In this document: in pieces, positions 34,584-47,466 of the stretch
Layout of the letters: each line of letters opens with the position of its first letter
How positions within the stretch are numbered: the stretch's first letter is position 1
Assembly (NCBI GenBank): GCA_944990035.1
Contig: CALYLX010000074.1
Coordinates: 62,001-126,000, forward strand
Length of the DNA: 64,000 nt
Direction of reading: 5' to 3'
From: Clitopilus passeckerianus
Taxonomy: Eukaryota; Basidiomycota; Agaricomycetes; Agaricales; Entolomataceae
Notes under the pieces: generated by a model
Seen by the model: the letters and a program-made list of their open reading frames with translations, nothing else
Databases searched by the model: none
What the model was told of the DNA's origin: nothing
Translations under genes and position numbers: made by a program

Positions 34584-37500
34584 GGCACTTTAACTATAGT
34601 TGGGGGTTCGCGAAGCGTTTCGAAAAAATTAATTAATTAATTGCCGATGGAGCGAGGGAGAACGGAAATTAATTGATGAGGTACATGTACTACCGTATCG
34701 TAGCAACCACCAGCCCGACGAGACCAAAGAAATCGGCAGGAAATCAGTGAACGGGTAGCCTTACCAAAGAAAAGTATTGATTATATTGCAATTGAGTATC
34801 GGAATGCGTTTCGTAGACTGCAAAATGTTTTCCGAGTCAGAATTAGCACTTGAACACCTACACAGACAGAAATATCAAACATACCTTCATGAACCGCTTG
34901 CACTGGAGCCAGCAAAGTTTGGACAGTAGTGTTCTCCGCCTCTCCCCTTACATTTGTCTCCGCCACAGCAAAGACAAGTTCGGGGCTTGTGGTACATCAC
35001 CCGTGATAGGCCCAAGTTTGGACCTGGATGAAAATCACTTGGTTGAGCCCGTTTCTTCCCCTTGTCACGAGAGCCTGAGGATGCTGACCCTGCAGCCACT
35101 GGCAGGGTTTGTTGGAAACGGTGCGCTGAAGAATTCTTGAACACAAGTGCAGTCGGAGCCTGACTACCAGTGCTGCTTCTAGGTCCACTCTGCTCTGCCG
35201 GTGGGTTGGATGTATTGATCATTGTCCAGTCAGCGGGTATAGCTGGACGTGGTAGCGGGAGAGCCGTGATTTGAGCAGCAACCAGAGTACGCTCAGCAAT
35301 TGGGATAGGTGGGATAGCAGAGCGGTCTGGAGTAAGATTAGAGGCAACTTGCTGGAATGTAGCACGATAGGGTTCGAAGCTGTTCTTCTCATTTCTTGTT
35401 TCCAACCATGATTTATAGAAGTTCTTCAAGTGTTCAGGAAGCTAATGGAACAAATATGGAGCACTTAGTTAGTACTATCAACGTATGTTCAAGTACTACA
35501 TAGACATACCTTGTAGAACACTTTTACTCTGTCAGATTTTGCAGACCATTGAGCGGTCAATGTTATCCAATTTGGCTTTAAACCATGTGTAAAGGGACCA
35601 TCCGGCCTGAGGAACTCTCTGAACAAAGCATGTTCCTCTTGGGTGTGGACGGGGAGAACAGCAAACCGAGTTTCTTGTTGTATAGCAAGGTTATAGTGGC
35701 GGATTTTGTTGTCTTTGGCATGCTGAACGGAAAAGCTGTCCATACCAAGGGTTTGTTTGGAAGCAGGAGACAGAGGAAGAATACCAAAGGTCTCCCGGGA
35801 TGGTCGGTAGTTAGTACCGTTGACCCACCCAACAAGAGAAGGTTCCAGGGTAGTTGGGTCAAACATGTCTCGAGTAACATCGATAAGGTCTGCAAGGTGG
35901 TTCCGAGTCCAGATATCAAATGATCCTTGAAACGGCTTTCCTGTGCGGTTTAGAGTCCCAACCTAAGTAGTTTAGAATGCCACTGTACTAAGCTTGTAAG
36001 GATAACAGTACTTACTACAAGGTTGTGATGACTGCAGTAATCACGAAGGAGGTTGGCTGCAAACTGCGGTGAGGCACAATATGAGCCAAAGCGCCTTGCT
36101 ATGTTCTGGTGCACCCCACCCTCAACTCCATTTGTGCCCCGAAGACAGTGATAGAGTTGAAGACCAAACTTGTCTTTGCGATCGGGAGTGTAGAGTTTGA
36201 CTCCACATGGGTCAGAATAGTAACCCGCATGGATGTTCTCAAGGATGTTCTTTGCCTTCAAGAATGATGCTTCATTGAAAAGTGGCTGACTGGTTGTCGC
36301 ATCAACAAGTGGTCCATAGGTACGGATGACCTGTGCAACTCGAGGAGCTAGAACATCGGCCCGGGGGACAAACCGTCGAACACGCTTCCAGACCCAGTTG
36401 GACTTCCAGAGAACCATCTGATCCCAGGTGATACCTTGAGTAGCTAAGAACCGCTCTACTGCAGCCTTATCCTCTGGGTCCGGAATGAAAATAGCATCAC
36501 GAAGAGCCCGGGCAAAGGCATGACGCAGACCATGAGTTCGTGAAATCTTGAACTGATCCATAAGATGCCAAATGTCCCCGAGCACTCGTGAGCGTAACTC
36601 TGGGTCTGAGTAGAGACCAGAGACGGTAGCTGCAGTAGTGGCAAGGGCAGCCGGGATGTATTTGTCTGCCAGAGACATTGCTGCAGGATCAGCAGCTGAT
36701 GATGCTGTCAACTGCTCGGTCTCCGCATCGTGGCTGATCAATGCTGGCCATTGAAGCCGCTCAATATCATCCATACTCTCCTCCTCAGATAATAAGGAGG
36801 GATCAGGATGGGGCTCAATACCTTCAATAGGATCAGAGTAGGGATCATGGTTGGGAGTGTAAGGGTGGGGTGGAAGGGGGCAGCGGGGTAAATCACGAAC
36901 AGGTGCAATACCAAGTGCTATTTGAACATCCCGCATATCACAGAGCATCCGGTAAGGAAGAGGCTGAGCCACTTCAGAGATAGCTGTGTCCGCTTTCGAG
37001 GGTAATAGGGCACCTCGGACCAGGTATGCAGGTTGGATAATGGCCGTAATATTGATGAGAGTGCGGGTGCGGGTGACGTTCACACCATTGTGCTTCTTGA
37101 CGCTTGCACGATCTGGTGCAACGTAGCCAATGGCCACAACAGAAGAGCCATCCCGTGAGAGCAACTTCACCTGAGTGCCAGGAGGGGTGTCAAGGGATAT
37201 GGGACGCTGTGAGGCCACACTGGTGATGTGCTCTTGGAGGGTCCAGGTTGCATATCCGTCAAGGCTTGCATACCGAATTGCATCACTGGATAGTTCATCC
37301 TCAACCCAGGCTGTACTAATGCGAACAGTTTCATTCTTGGAAATGTATCGCTTCAACAGAACGCCAACAAGATCCTGCAGAGAGGTGTTGGATCTTTGAG
37401 TCAGGTTGCGTTCATGGGCCATAGCGCCAAGCTCAATGGCTCCAGAAAATGGAGGGATGTCACGTTTTGTGTCAAACCCACAGTTTTTGAAAAGCCGGGT

Positions 37501-40500
37501 GAAGTCAGCTTTAATATGGACACCGTATTTTCGGATCCGAGGGCTTGAAGCAAGGCCAGCAAGGCTGAGGGAGGGTTGAGGTATCCAGTGGCTGTAAGAG
37601 GAAGTTTTGAAAGCTATAAAGTATTTAATTGATGAACATAGTTGCAGTCAATGCAGCTTACACAAATAAGATAAATCTTCTTATCCACAACAAGTGTAAC
37701 AACGGCAACGTAACCCTGGATTCCTTCATCGACCGGCCATTCCATGTCCATCCCCACATCAAAGTATTCTCCATCTCCAAGCCGACTAACCTGCTCCATT
37801 ACGAGATTCATCTGGAAGGTGATCTGGAATGATGACTCCAGAATAACGATTGTCCAGTCCAAAGGTATGACAAGGGCATCCAGTGTAGTCGATGACGGTA
37901 TAGGCTTGACATCACGACAAAGAGACGGAAACACTTTCTCGAGCTCTGCCTTGTCACCCCGAACATTATCTGTGAAGACCAGTTCAATATCATCATGGCC
38001 ATACTCTCGAAGAGAGTGAGGAATGGTTGCCAATGCCGGCATGAACTGGTTGTGGGCCTTTGTGGGAGTGAGGGTCATGGTTCGAACCTCGTTGTACTCA
38101 TTGATGCCGGTATGTAGAGCACCAAAAACGGGCTCGCCGTTCACCTTCCCGATGTGCTTCGGAACCTGGAAAACAACGAGCACCTTGATAAGCACCCATA
38201 TGATGTGTTGGAGAAAGGTTCATACCTTGAAACTGTGGTCTATCGTCAGTATCCGGCAAGACAGCATTGCCATATGTTGGTCGATCTCGCATGCATGTCT
38301 TTCCATAAATGCATTGTAGAGATCTCCAAAGTAGCGCCCTGAGGGGACGTAACCTGCATACTTAGCACGGTCATTCCACAGCCCAAACCGGGGATGCTGC
38401 ACTAGCAGTCCTCTTATGGACTCAGTTTCCATCCGACTTTTCACGAGCTCGTAGTACAGCAGCTGGAGTTTTTCATGGCGACGAATGTAGAATGTACGAA
38501 TCATGGCCGCAAAGGGAGATGGCCCATGACCGCGTTGAAAGCTGGATCGAAGGAGAGCAATCAGGCGGTCGGTAACACCGCAACGATGAGTGAGGTAGAA
38601 TGTGAATTGTGAGGCAACAGCAGGGGAAGGGCATCGAGGAGGGCGGGTGACCAGCTTTGATAAGTCTTCTTGCATTCCGAGCGTCCGCACTTATATCGGT
38701 ACCCGATGATATAGATGTTCTGGTCAATGTCAACAATTCTTCGAGGCGAATCCGTCCAGCCGTTGAGCTGCAATGCGACAGGTATGTGATTCCCAGCTGT
38801 TCGCCCAGCTTTGCGACACTCTGGGCACGGGATGCTCTGGTTGTCGACAAAGAAATGCGGAAGCCATACGAACCAGGTAGGTTCATAGAAGATCTCGGGT
38901 TCAATTTGAAAGATGCGTGCGGCCTTGAAGAGCGGATTTTTTGGCCGAATGAAGAACGATCCGTTCTCATAGCAGGATGGCTGCTTGGAACGGTTCCTGT
39001 CGGCCTCCTCACGGAGGTGGGTGCAGATTTCCTTGTATTTGGATTTGAGCCAGTGGGGTAGCGTCGAGTTCGGTTGTTTGCTCGTTGCGGGAGACATCTC
39101 GTCGTCGTCTGGGAGGGTCCCGAAGTTGTCTGCTTCGTCCTCTCTGTCCTCTCCTTCGCCCTGAAAGGCATCCGTGCCACCCACTCCCAAATCCTGGTCC
39201 AACCCACCGTCGAAATCATCGAAATCGTAGAAATCACAAGTGAGCTCCACCGGCTCCGGTGGAGCTCTAGAAGTTACATCCGGCAGCGGATGTAACTTCC
39301 TCTGGTTTGTTGGAGCTGCTGGTGTTCCTGCTGAGCAACGGTTAGCGTCAAAATCCAAGCAAATAGTGAAATGCAACTCACTGGTGCCGAAAGCGCGATG
39401 CTCGTGCCGTACGTCTTTGTCACGTAGCCTGGGGTCGACTACATTGAGTTCTGGGTAGGAAATAGGTGTTAGCATGCTTATATATCTTCGATAAAGTGAA
39501 ATGAACATACCTGGATTGGCCGGCTCTTCTGTGAGATCTCTCCCTTCCATCGTGCTCTTATTGGCAGTTGCCGGCCTCTTTCCTTTCTCTCCAGTCGTGG
39601 TATTTGCTTGGTTTGTTACTAAGATATATTATTAGAATGTAAGAGTGTCAATTTTACCAGAGAACATACATGGTAGTTCAGTAGGTGTGCCATGGCGTTC
39701 ACTTGCGGCGACGCTGGTAGCACGCGAATGAGAAGAGAAAAACCCTAGGTTTGTTAGTCAGGGAGGCCTTCGAACATATGTTGAGTGATCACATACCTTC
39801 GAGCGATATCTGCCTTGTATTTCGAGGCGGATAAATAGCAGGAGATGAGTCGCGAGACTCGCTGCCTGATCCAGTCTGAGCACGAGACAAGCGCTTGTCA
39901 GGGCGCTTGTCAACGGCCGCGCTTGGTGCATTTGGCAAAGGTTCGGCCACTACAATAGGTGGCGAGGCTGCTGGGGCATGCTGAGCCAAGGGAGTTGTGC
40001 CAGGCTCGTTGTCTGTAGGTGGGATGGATCAGAATCTCGTTTGGTTGCTCTTACACGTGCGTGAACGTACCAGGAGCCGTGATTGGCTGGCAAGAGGCCT
40101 CGACAGCCTTGTTATGGGCGTCTGATTGATGGAAGCAGCTGTCAGCGCTGCGTGGACTGAATAAGGTTGCCAACACTCACCTGGAGCCGTGCTCGATGCT
40201 GCCACCCTGGCCTTTGCAGGTCGGCCAACGGGCCTTCCGGTCGCGGAAGGGGCGCCTTTCCTATTCTTGGTCCCTTTCGGGCGTCCTGGACCGCGTTTGG
40301 TCCTTTCAGTCGCGTCTTGCTCCATAAGAGGACGTGCTGATTGTTGGTTGTCGTGAGCTGGTCGTCGTTGACAGATGGCCGCCTCCTCATTGCCTAAATT
40401 AGTAGTTAGCCGGAACATTAATAGTTAGCCGGAACACGAGGACTTAAAGTTACTCAAAAGAGTAAGTAGACTTAAATTAATAAATTAAGTCTCGCGGGCC

Positions 40501-40521
40501 CCCAGCCATAGTTAAAGTGCC
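34584..40521 (-). mobile_element. DNA transposon copy 2 (5,938 bp), intact
   Basis: This is the inverted second copy of the element at 20961-26891, with the same terminal repeats (GGCACTTTAAC...GTTAAAGTGCC) but a different 8-bp duplication, so it inserted independently. The seven-base length difference equals the net shortening of homopolymer runs in copy 1. Confidence 0.93.
34887..40418 (-). CDS. DDE-type transposase fused to DEDDy 3'-5' exonuclease
   Basis: This encodes a multi-exon protein of roughly 1,500 residues, starting at 40418 (or 40325). The N-terminus has AT-hook-like motifs (RGPGRPKG, GRPVGRPAK). Around 38950-38690 is a cysteine region (CPEC...KCGRSECKKTY), similar to what I recall as DUF6729 in Agaricomycete proteins. 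A DDE-like core follows (IDHSFKV near 38235; LVFTDNVRGDKAEL near 37975). Next comes an exonuclease with motif I (DMEWPVD near 37740), a helical KADFTRLF segment (near 37505) and motif III YASLDGYATW (near 37260), that is, a DEDDy RNase D/WRN type. The C-terminal part has HGLRHAFARALRD and RGTNGVEGGVHQ, a candidate for the third acidic residue, and ends with a CCHC-like knuckle (CLCCGG...HYC). Function inferred: mobilisation of this element. Confidence 0.75.
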
Positions 40522-40529
40522 AAAGTTTG
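40522..40529. repeat. 8-bp target-site duplication, transposon copy 2 (right)
   Basis: AAAGTTTG is identical to 34576-34583. Confidence 0.95.
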
Positions 40530-40979
40530 GCCGGCAATTCGGCGTCAAATTACCGGGCCGGCTTCGGATTGTCTGGCAATTCGTGCTATGAACCGATGGA
40601 GAATGTGAAGTGGATCCAAAACGTGGAGAAAGGTGAGGCAATGGGTCGCAGCAGGCACATTAAAGTCATGAAATGATTTTGAACGACAAACGTCAACGAA
40701 GAACTATCTCACAGAAGATATACGGTTTGCCCCCTTGAGGTAGACACCTCGATACAATAAGCTTGGAAGGACCTCATCTTAAATTTCAGTGATAGCAAGA
40801 GGCCCCAATATTTGGCGGCCAAATGAAAGGTCATGAACCACTTGCATGCAAAAAATACGAAGATCGTGAAACAGAATTGTTCGTAGGCAATGCTTCGAAT
40901 TAACCGCAAATTATAAGGGGTCCGGTACCAAGGGTGTTCGCAGGAGGCAGCCATCCCAGTGGTAAAAGAAGGAACGAAA
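40530..40979. other. No gene seen; downstream of secreted-protein gene
   Basis: A 92-codon minus-strand frame (40709-40987) overlaps the end of the secreted-protein gene in another frame and has no recognisable feature. Confidence 0.5.
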
Positions 40980-41799
40980 TCAGCCACAATTGAAGTAATT
41001 ACCCTTGATCACCGCAGGGCATCCTTGAGTATCTAGTAGCGGCCAATCATCAGAATAGCGTTGAGGAAAGGATTGCAGGCCGCCAAACCTTTGTTCACAG
41101 GACAGTCATTAAAGTCGTCGCAGCACTTGATACAGGCCCGATTGCCACGAGGCTCAATGAGTTCAACGTAGTGTTTGTACCTACCGAGAATTGCGGGTTA
41201 GCAGGGGTGTTCATACTGAGAGTAACGAGGAAATCCTACCCCAAGCAAACGCTGCCTCGTGGATTACCCTTTCCACCGACCCCACCAGAGGAGTCGTATT
41301 GACCTCCTGAGTCACGGGGGTTGAGGCGATCGAGGTGGGATGGACGAATACAGCCGGTCACTGAACGAAGAATAAGATTCAGAATGTATGATTGTAGAGA
41401 TCACATAGAGTGATACATACATTGGGCATACTTGCCACCCTTCGGACCATGACCAGTCTTGAAAGAGACATTGCTCCACCAGTCTCCGGGGAGGGTACCC
41501 TGTGCACCATCATAGTGAGCAGAGGGAGAGCAGTACGTCTTCATCCCTCCGGGATGCTCGCTGTCGCCGATATTGGTATGAGCCGTGCGGGGGACGATCA
41601 TACTGGGCGATAGGCTTTCAGGCACTGGACGGATATGAAAACTGTGAAGAACATACCAGAATGAGTTAGCGTTGTTGATGGAGACGATGTTGTCTGGTGC
41701 TGCTCTTGCCTCAAGGGCGTCCAGACCAGTGGGGGTTGCCCATGCTGCGAAGGGAAGGGCCAGAGGGACGACGGTCAGAGGAAGAGCAGAGAACCTCAT
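40980..41799 (-). CDS. Small secreted cysteine-rich protein
   Basis: This encodes a predicted protein of about 196 residues from five exons. A signal peptide (MRFSALPLTVVPLALPFAAWA) is followed by an A-R-A-A segment and a mature chain with about ten cysteines, including CIKCC near the C-terminus. Introns are inferred from GTATGT...CAG at 41655-41600, a second at about 41420-41362, a third at 41240-41182 and a fourth near 41085-41030. Each joins in frame, and the resulting protein aligns throughout with the decayed copy at 14028-14777. Conserved motifs are PRTAHTNIGDSEHPGG, GDWWSNVSFKTG and YVELIEPRGNRAC. I recognise this only as a family of hypothetical secreted basidiomycete proteins. Confidence 0.75.
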
Positions 41800-42837
41800 T
41801 ACTGCAGTGAAGTCGAAACGTAGAAAAGAGAGGATCCAAAAGAAGATGGAGCCTCCTTAAACGAATATCTGTGGCCTTTTATTGCATGTAAATCCATATC
41901 TTCACGAGGCAGACTGGTCCCTGCGCAGTCCGTGTTGTGTGTCCTATGAATTATAGGTCGTTCGGAACCGTTAAACGGCAAGGGTTGGCCGTAGCCCCTC
42001 CAGATCCAGGCGTAGTTGAAATGATAGCCTAGATATTAATTGCCTGTATTGTCGACCCGATACACTTTCCTAGTGGACTCGGTGCTGAATGCGCTGAACT
42101 TGCACGTTGTCTTGCGGGCGACATGATGTGGATGTGCTCGGTGAAAGCGCGTTTCTGTTTTTTGTTTTGTTCGCAGCTTCATGGTTATCCTGCTCGGTTT
42201 ATTGAGCTTCTCCTGTCATAGCACTGAAATGTCGGTACAGAGTGCTTCTTGGCCAAGCTGATGATCATTGGAAGAGCCATTGAAGTGAGGAGTGTCATAT
42301 AGTTCCGCAATCCGATCAATCCCCTTTGGGAAAGTACTCCCACGGCCCTTAACCTTCAACGGTGACAGGCGTCTTGAAGTTACCACAATCTGTCCCGTTC
42401 TGAATTTTATTGGTACTTCTAGGGCGTCCGCTTCCGATTATTTATGTTCTTGCTGCCGCCTGTCTTCTGGAAATGCTGCTGGGGCTCTTCCACACCGGCG
42501 TTATTTGGTCATTCTTGGGGCCACCACCATATGAACCTTCTGAATCTTCCTCCGATGATCCTGGGATGCTCTCAAATCACAGACCGGCGCTCTGCGGTAT
42601 GCGCTGTCCCCACTGAATGCTGATTGTTGGCTGATTTGATTGTTTTCTCAGCCAGTCGCTCACCGTACAGGGCCGAGCAACATATGCAGTTGCCCCATCA
42701 AGACTTATCGACATGATGTTTTCGCTTGCCGCATTTTAGTCTAGTCTTTTCTCCAGAGCCGCCGCCCCGGTTACTTGAGGGTATATATGTCTGCGCTCTC
42801 GTGGACTGACTAAGGCACCTTCTCCCTGCTTGTAATC
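41800..42837. other. Shared upstream region of secreted-protein and ABCG genes
   Basis: This is about 1 kb between divergent genes. A TATA-like GTATATATG at about 42781 is 57 bp before the ABCG start. No coding frame with features is seen. Confidence 0.5.
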
Positions 42838-45522
42838 ATGAGCTCTTCTTCTGTCCTCTCGTATGAACATCTGACATACCAAGTCCCCATCAAGAACGGT
42901 GAACCTCGGAGGCTGGTTGATGATGTATCCGTGGACATCACAGCTGGCGAACTACTCGCTATCATGGTCAGTAATATTAGCTCCCCCCTGTAAGCGTGTA
43001 CGCTTAACTGACACCGACTCTCAGGGACCTTCTGGAGCTGGTTAGTCTTGCTCACAAGGTGTAAACAGGAGTCAGATTATTGATTTTGACGATATTCATA
43101 TAGGAAAGACAACGCTCCTCGATTTGATGGCTTTTCGCAAGGCAGCAGCACCTGGGTCATCTGTACGTTCAACAACCCCTCCTTCCATTGCGTCGAAATG
43201 ACTAACCGTGGTCTGATCCTGCCAAGGTCAAATTGAATGGTCAACCCCTAGATGCCGCTGCCATGCACCGCATCTCGACCTACGTCGAGCAAGAAGATGC
43301 ACTCCTTGGCGTCCTAACAGTCCGGGAGTCGATAACGTATGCCCTCCGACTCCAGTACGTTTCGTACCTATAGAACTCCATTTTCATCGGCTCACCCCAG
43401 CCACAGTTCCCCCCTGCTTTCGCGGAAGGAAATCTCCCGACGCGTCGAGACCGTCATAACAACGCTTGGCTTACAATCCTGTGCCAACCAGCAAATTGGG
43501 ACGCCGATCTCGAGGGGTATATCGGGAGGACAGAAGCGCCGTGTTACAGCAGCATGTGCAATGGTGACTTACCCGTAAGCCGCTTATCTCCCCTAAGAAG
43601 ACCTACAGACTGATCTCAACTCTAGACGCATTCTCTTCTTGGATGAAGTCACTTCAGGAGTGAGTACGAGATCCATTTGCACCCGAGACTCTCTGAACGA
43701 TATGCCTCTATAGCTTGACAGCACGGCGGCCCGAGAAGTTATCTCTGCAATTCGATCTTTGGCTGTAGCAGAAGGAATCATCGTTCTGGCCACGATTCAT
43801 CAGCCCTCAATGGAGACGCTCTCCCAATTCACCAACCTCCTTATGCTGAGCAACGGAAGGGCTTGCTACTCGGGTACGGTAGACGGTTTGGCAGACTTCT
43901 TTGATAGGTGGGGTCGGCCCGTTCCACGCTTCGTATGTCCACTCCAATGCCCCAAGTTCTTCTTTCTGACGTCAATGGGGATAGAATACACCTACGGATC
44001 ACGCGATGAACTACCTTAACCAAGATTTCACCCACTCCGAAGCCAAGCTTGCAGGTGGCGACGACATGAGGGAGTTCTATTTGGCGAACCTGAAAAACGA
44101 CACATCTGGCCTTCGTAAAAGGTCCAACGGCGATCGTAATGGCATACCCACCTCAATCGAACCAGCAATTCTAGCCAGAGATGGTAAAGCAGGGCTTCTG
44201 GGGACGTTGTTCTGGAACACCCTTGTCCTTTCGGAGAGGAGCGTCAAGAACTATTCCCGAAATCTCCTAGCCTATGGTGTTCGGTCAGGAATGTACGCTG
44301 GAATGGGTTTGATGCTTGCGTAGGTGTAATCTCCCAACGTAGTATCACCCTGCCTGACCTAAATGGTGTATAGAACTATATGGATTCGCCTTGGCACTCG
44401 CGATTCCACCATCAACGATAGGCTCTCGGTTCACTTCTACAGCGTTGCTTTCCTAGCCTTCGTATGTCTTCCTTTTTCTGCAATCGTTCCTCAACCTTAA
44501 TTATCTCCGTTTATCAGATGTCCGTTGCCGGAATACCGGGTTGTGAGTTTACTTTCCATACTTCAACCGACACCTTCTGAGCAAAACCATCAGTCCTTGA
44601 AGAACGTGCGGTATACTACCGCGAAAGCAAAAATGGGCTTTACACCACCCTTCCGTTCGTCCTAGCAAACACGTTAGTCAACATTCCATTCCTCTTCGCA
44701 TGCACGGTGTTTTTCTCTGTCATATGCTATTGGGCCATCGTGCGTATTTCTTCATACCCTTGCCATCATTCACCAAACCTCACTCTTGTGCGTTTTCTGC
44801 TTTCAGGGACTTCATGGCGGAGCACCTGCATTCTTCCGTTTCCTAGGCTTCCTGTTCCTTGCAATTCTCGTTGCAGAGAGTCAGGTGCTTATCATCTCAG
44901 CTTTGCTTCCGGTGTTTGTCGCTGCTCTGGCTATATCTGCTTTGTGAGTGGCGTCTTGGTCGCCGTTATTGAATGCCCTTCTGATCATGACTTGCTTTAG
45001 CATCAACGGGTTCTGGATGAGCGTTGGAGGGTACTTGTACGTTCATTCCCTATACTCCTATCTGAAAATCGATTCTGACTGACATCTGTGACAGCATCAA
45101 AGCACGATCGTTGCCAAGATTCTGGTATTACTCCTTCCATTTCATGGACTACCAAAAATACGCTTTTGAGCTCCTGACCAACGTAGGCCCAACTTTCTGC
45201 TATCACCACAAGCATTCTAACAATCCCTCCTCCAGTCGGATCTCCGTGGCCTCACCTTCCAATGCGAGAAGTTGTCAGATGGAAGTTGCGTCTGTGCCTA
45301 TCCTTCGTCTACACCAGAGACCTGCACCGTTTCTGGGGAGGATGTAGTCAGGTACCTGGATATCTCGGGGATCAGCTACAGCAAATGGGCAGGCATTCTT
45401 GTCTCGATATTCTTCATTTATAGGGTTGCGTGAGTGGAGCTCATTCTCGTTAATAGGAATCGCATCCTGACCGTCCCATTCTTTTTAGTCTCTACATTTC
45501 TTTGAAGATGCGATCTCAATAG
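42838..45522 (+). CDS. ABCG-type half transporter
   Basis: This is a White/ADP1-like half transporter in the order ATPase then membrane domain, about 650 residues over many short exons. It starts MSSSSVLSYEHLTYQ (42838). Walker A GPSGAGKTTLLD is split by introns (43024-43130). STYVEQEDALLGVLTVRE follows, then signature ISGGQKRR (43520), Walker B RILFLDEVTSGLD (43630-43710) and switch His in ATIHQPS (43795). The C-terminal half has about six hydrophobic segments (44220-45440), including YYRESKNGLYTTLPFVLANT. The stop is TAG at 45520. Half-size members must dimerise; the substrate cannot be told from sequence. Confidence 0.88.
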
Positions 45523-45703
45523 ATGAGATGCTCGCGCTACCATGACCTCATGCTGCTCTTTTCAAGATTACGACTCGTGGGTAACGATAAAATTTGGATC
45601 TGGTTCCGTCGAAGAATCCATCTGTTCATTCTATGATTACTCTAAGACTTTTAAATATCTAATTGTACGGATTGATGTAAATATCTGTAAATCATCTATT
45701 CAA

Positions 45704-47016
45704 CTACGTCTGTTGTATGAAATCGACCATCAACCTCGTGAACTCGTGAGGCTTCTCTGCGTGCACTGTATGGCAGCGTTAGTAGGTCAACAAAGATATA
45801 GTTTGGGACGACCTACCCCAATGTCCGGTATCCAAGGTCTCCAATCGCATACTCGGGAAGAACTTCTCGAGAAGAGGAATATTATTCTTGTTGATATGTC
45901 TGAGTGGATGATGAACATCTCCAGAGCGAAAAAATTGGCACCAAAAACCACATACTTGCTATTCGCTCCTTTCACCACCAATGTCCTCCCTTCCCACTTC
46001 TGTCCGCCTTCAGGTGTGTAAGGGAAGGACCCAATCTCATGCATAGCATCCTTGATCAAGGACACAGGTATTTGCCACTTGACCGTATGTCGGTCTGGTT
46101 CAGAGGAATTTGGTGTGACGAGGTTGGTCAGTAGGAATTGACGGACAGACATATCCTATGAGCTCAGAGTTACTAAAGTTGTCGCAAGGGGAGAAATTGA
46201 CAGAAAGATATTCGTACCTTTTCCCTCGCTTCAAGGTATTTATTTGCTTCATCCCTCGTTCGGATGTTCTGCTCTGGGTTCGCTATCTCCAGCATGGCAT
46301 CCAGATACCCCACGAAAGCGGGGCCAAGGGAAGCACGCGTAGGTGCAATATCCGACACGATAAGATTCGACAACACTTTCGGTGAAGATGGACCCAGTGC
46401 AAGTGCCATGGCTACTTTGCCTCCCCTGTGTTACCATAATTATATTGAATATGGAGGGTTCTCGAGGAGATGATTGAGCACACACACACATTGAATGACC
46501 CATTATTGATACATCCTTGAGCTTCATCTTCTCAATGAAAGCTTGCACGTCCTCCGCCATGGCCTCGTACGTCATTGGCCCAGCATGAGGGGAAGCTCCG
46601 TGGTTTCGTAGATCGAGGCCATACACAGGTCTGTCGAGGTCACGCTGAAAGGCCTTCAGCAGGGATGCAAAGTTGCGTTTGGAGCCACTGTAAGTTTGCC
46701 AATTAGTTGATTGGGACGGTGCAATGATTCAGAGAGAAGAACTCACAAGAGCCCATGGATGACGACAAGAGCTCCTTCGGTATCATTTCCATTGGAAGGT
46801 ATCGCAGAGGTATATGATAGCTTTACTGGCCCAGAAGTCGATGCCGTTGAGTACGACTTTGACGACGGGACTGCCGCAGCACAAGCTCGGGAGAACCTGG
46901 ACGTTGAGACTGGGTAAAGCAGCTCAATTTGAAGGTTTGGAATCGGTACTATGAAACCCACCTCTTGTTGAAGACTTTTCTAGTGCGGCATATGCGGAGC
47001 GGAGCGGTCGGTACAT
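45704..47016 (-). CDS. Mitochondrial alpha/beta-hydrolase, ABHD11/Imo32-like
   Basis: This encodes about 340 residues from several exons. The basic, Ser/Arg-rich N-terminus (MYRPLRSAYAALEKS) looks like a mitochondrial presequence. VVIHGLFGSKRNF carries the oxyanion-hole HGLFGS, YGLDLRNHG is the usual second motif, GHSMGGKVAM is the nucleophile elbow (Ser in GHSMG, split by an intron near 46495), and DTGHWVHAEKP provides the catalytic His near 45790. The stop is TAG at 45704. ABHD11-type proteins are serine hydrolases of the mitochondrial matrix. Confidence 0.87.
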
Positions 47017-47466
47017 CGTCTTAGGCAACTAGGATGCCATTCTGGATGTTGGCGACGACGTGTGGCTGTGTCATTGCCAGCTTCCTGCAGCGCCGACTCA
47101 ACGAAGCATTGTCTGCTCTGGTATAATGTCTATTGGAAACTGAGAAAGACGACATTGCTAGATCTAGCATGAAAAAGTGGTGGTAATCGAGAACGAACGA
47201 ACTATATACTGTTACAGAATGATCGACAGACAGCGAGTAGCAAGGATACAACATGATCCTGAGCTTGGTATAATATGATACATATGCGTGTAGTAATAGA
47301 CATGTGCATGCCCAAGACTCCAGGTCTAAGATATAAGTACAATGCGATCATTGGCAAAGGCCGGGTATGAAAAAAGGCGAAGATGAAGCAAACGAATGTG
47401 TGAACAAAACCCAAGCTTGGGACGGGAACGAAATCGAAATCAAAAAGAAAGGATACTGGACCTCCT
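47017..47466. other. Intergenic, no gene seen
   Basis: This is the promoter region of the hydrolase gene and the 3' region of the next gene, both on the minus strand. It is AT-rich without a supported reading frame. Confidence 0.5.
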
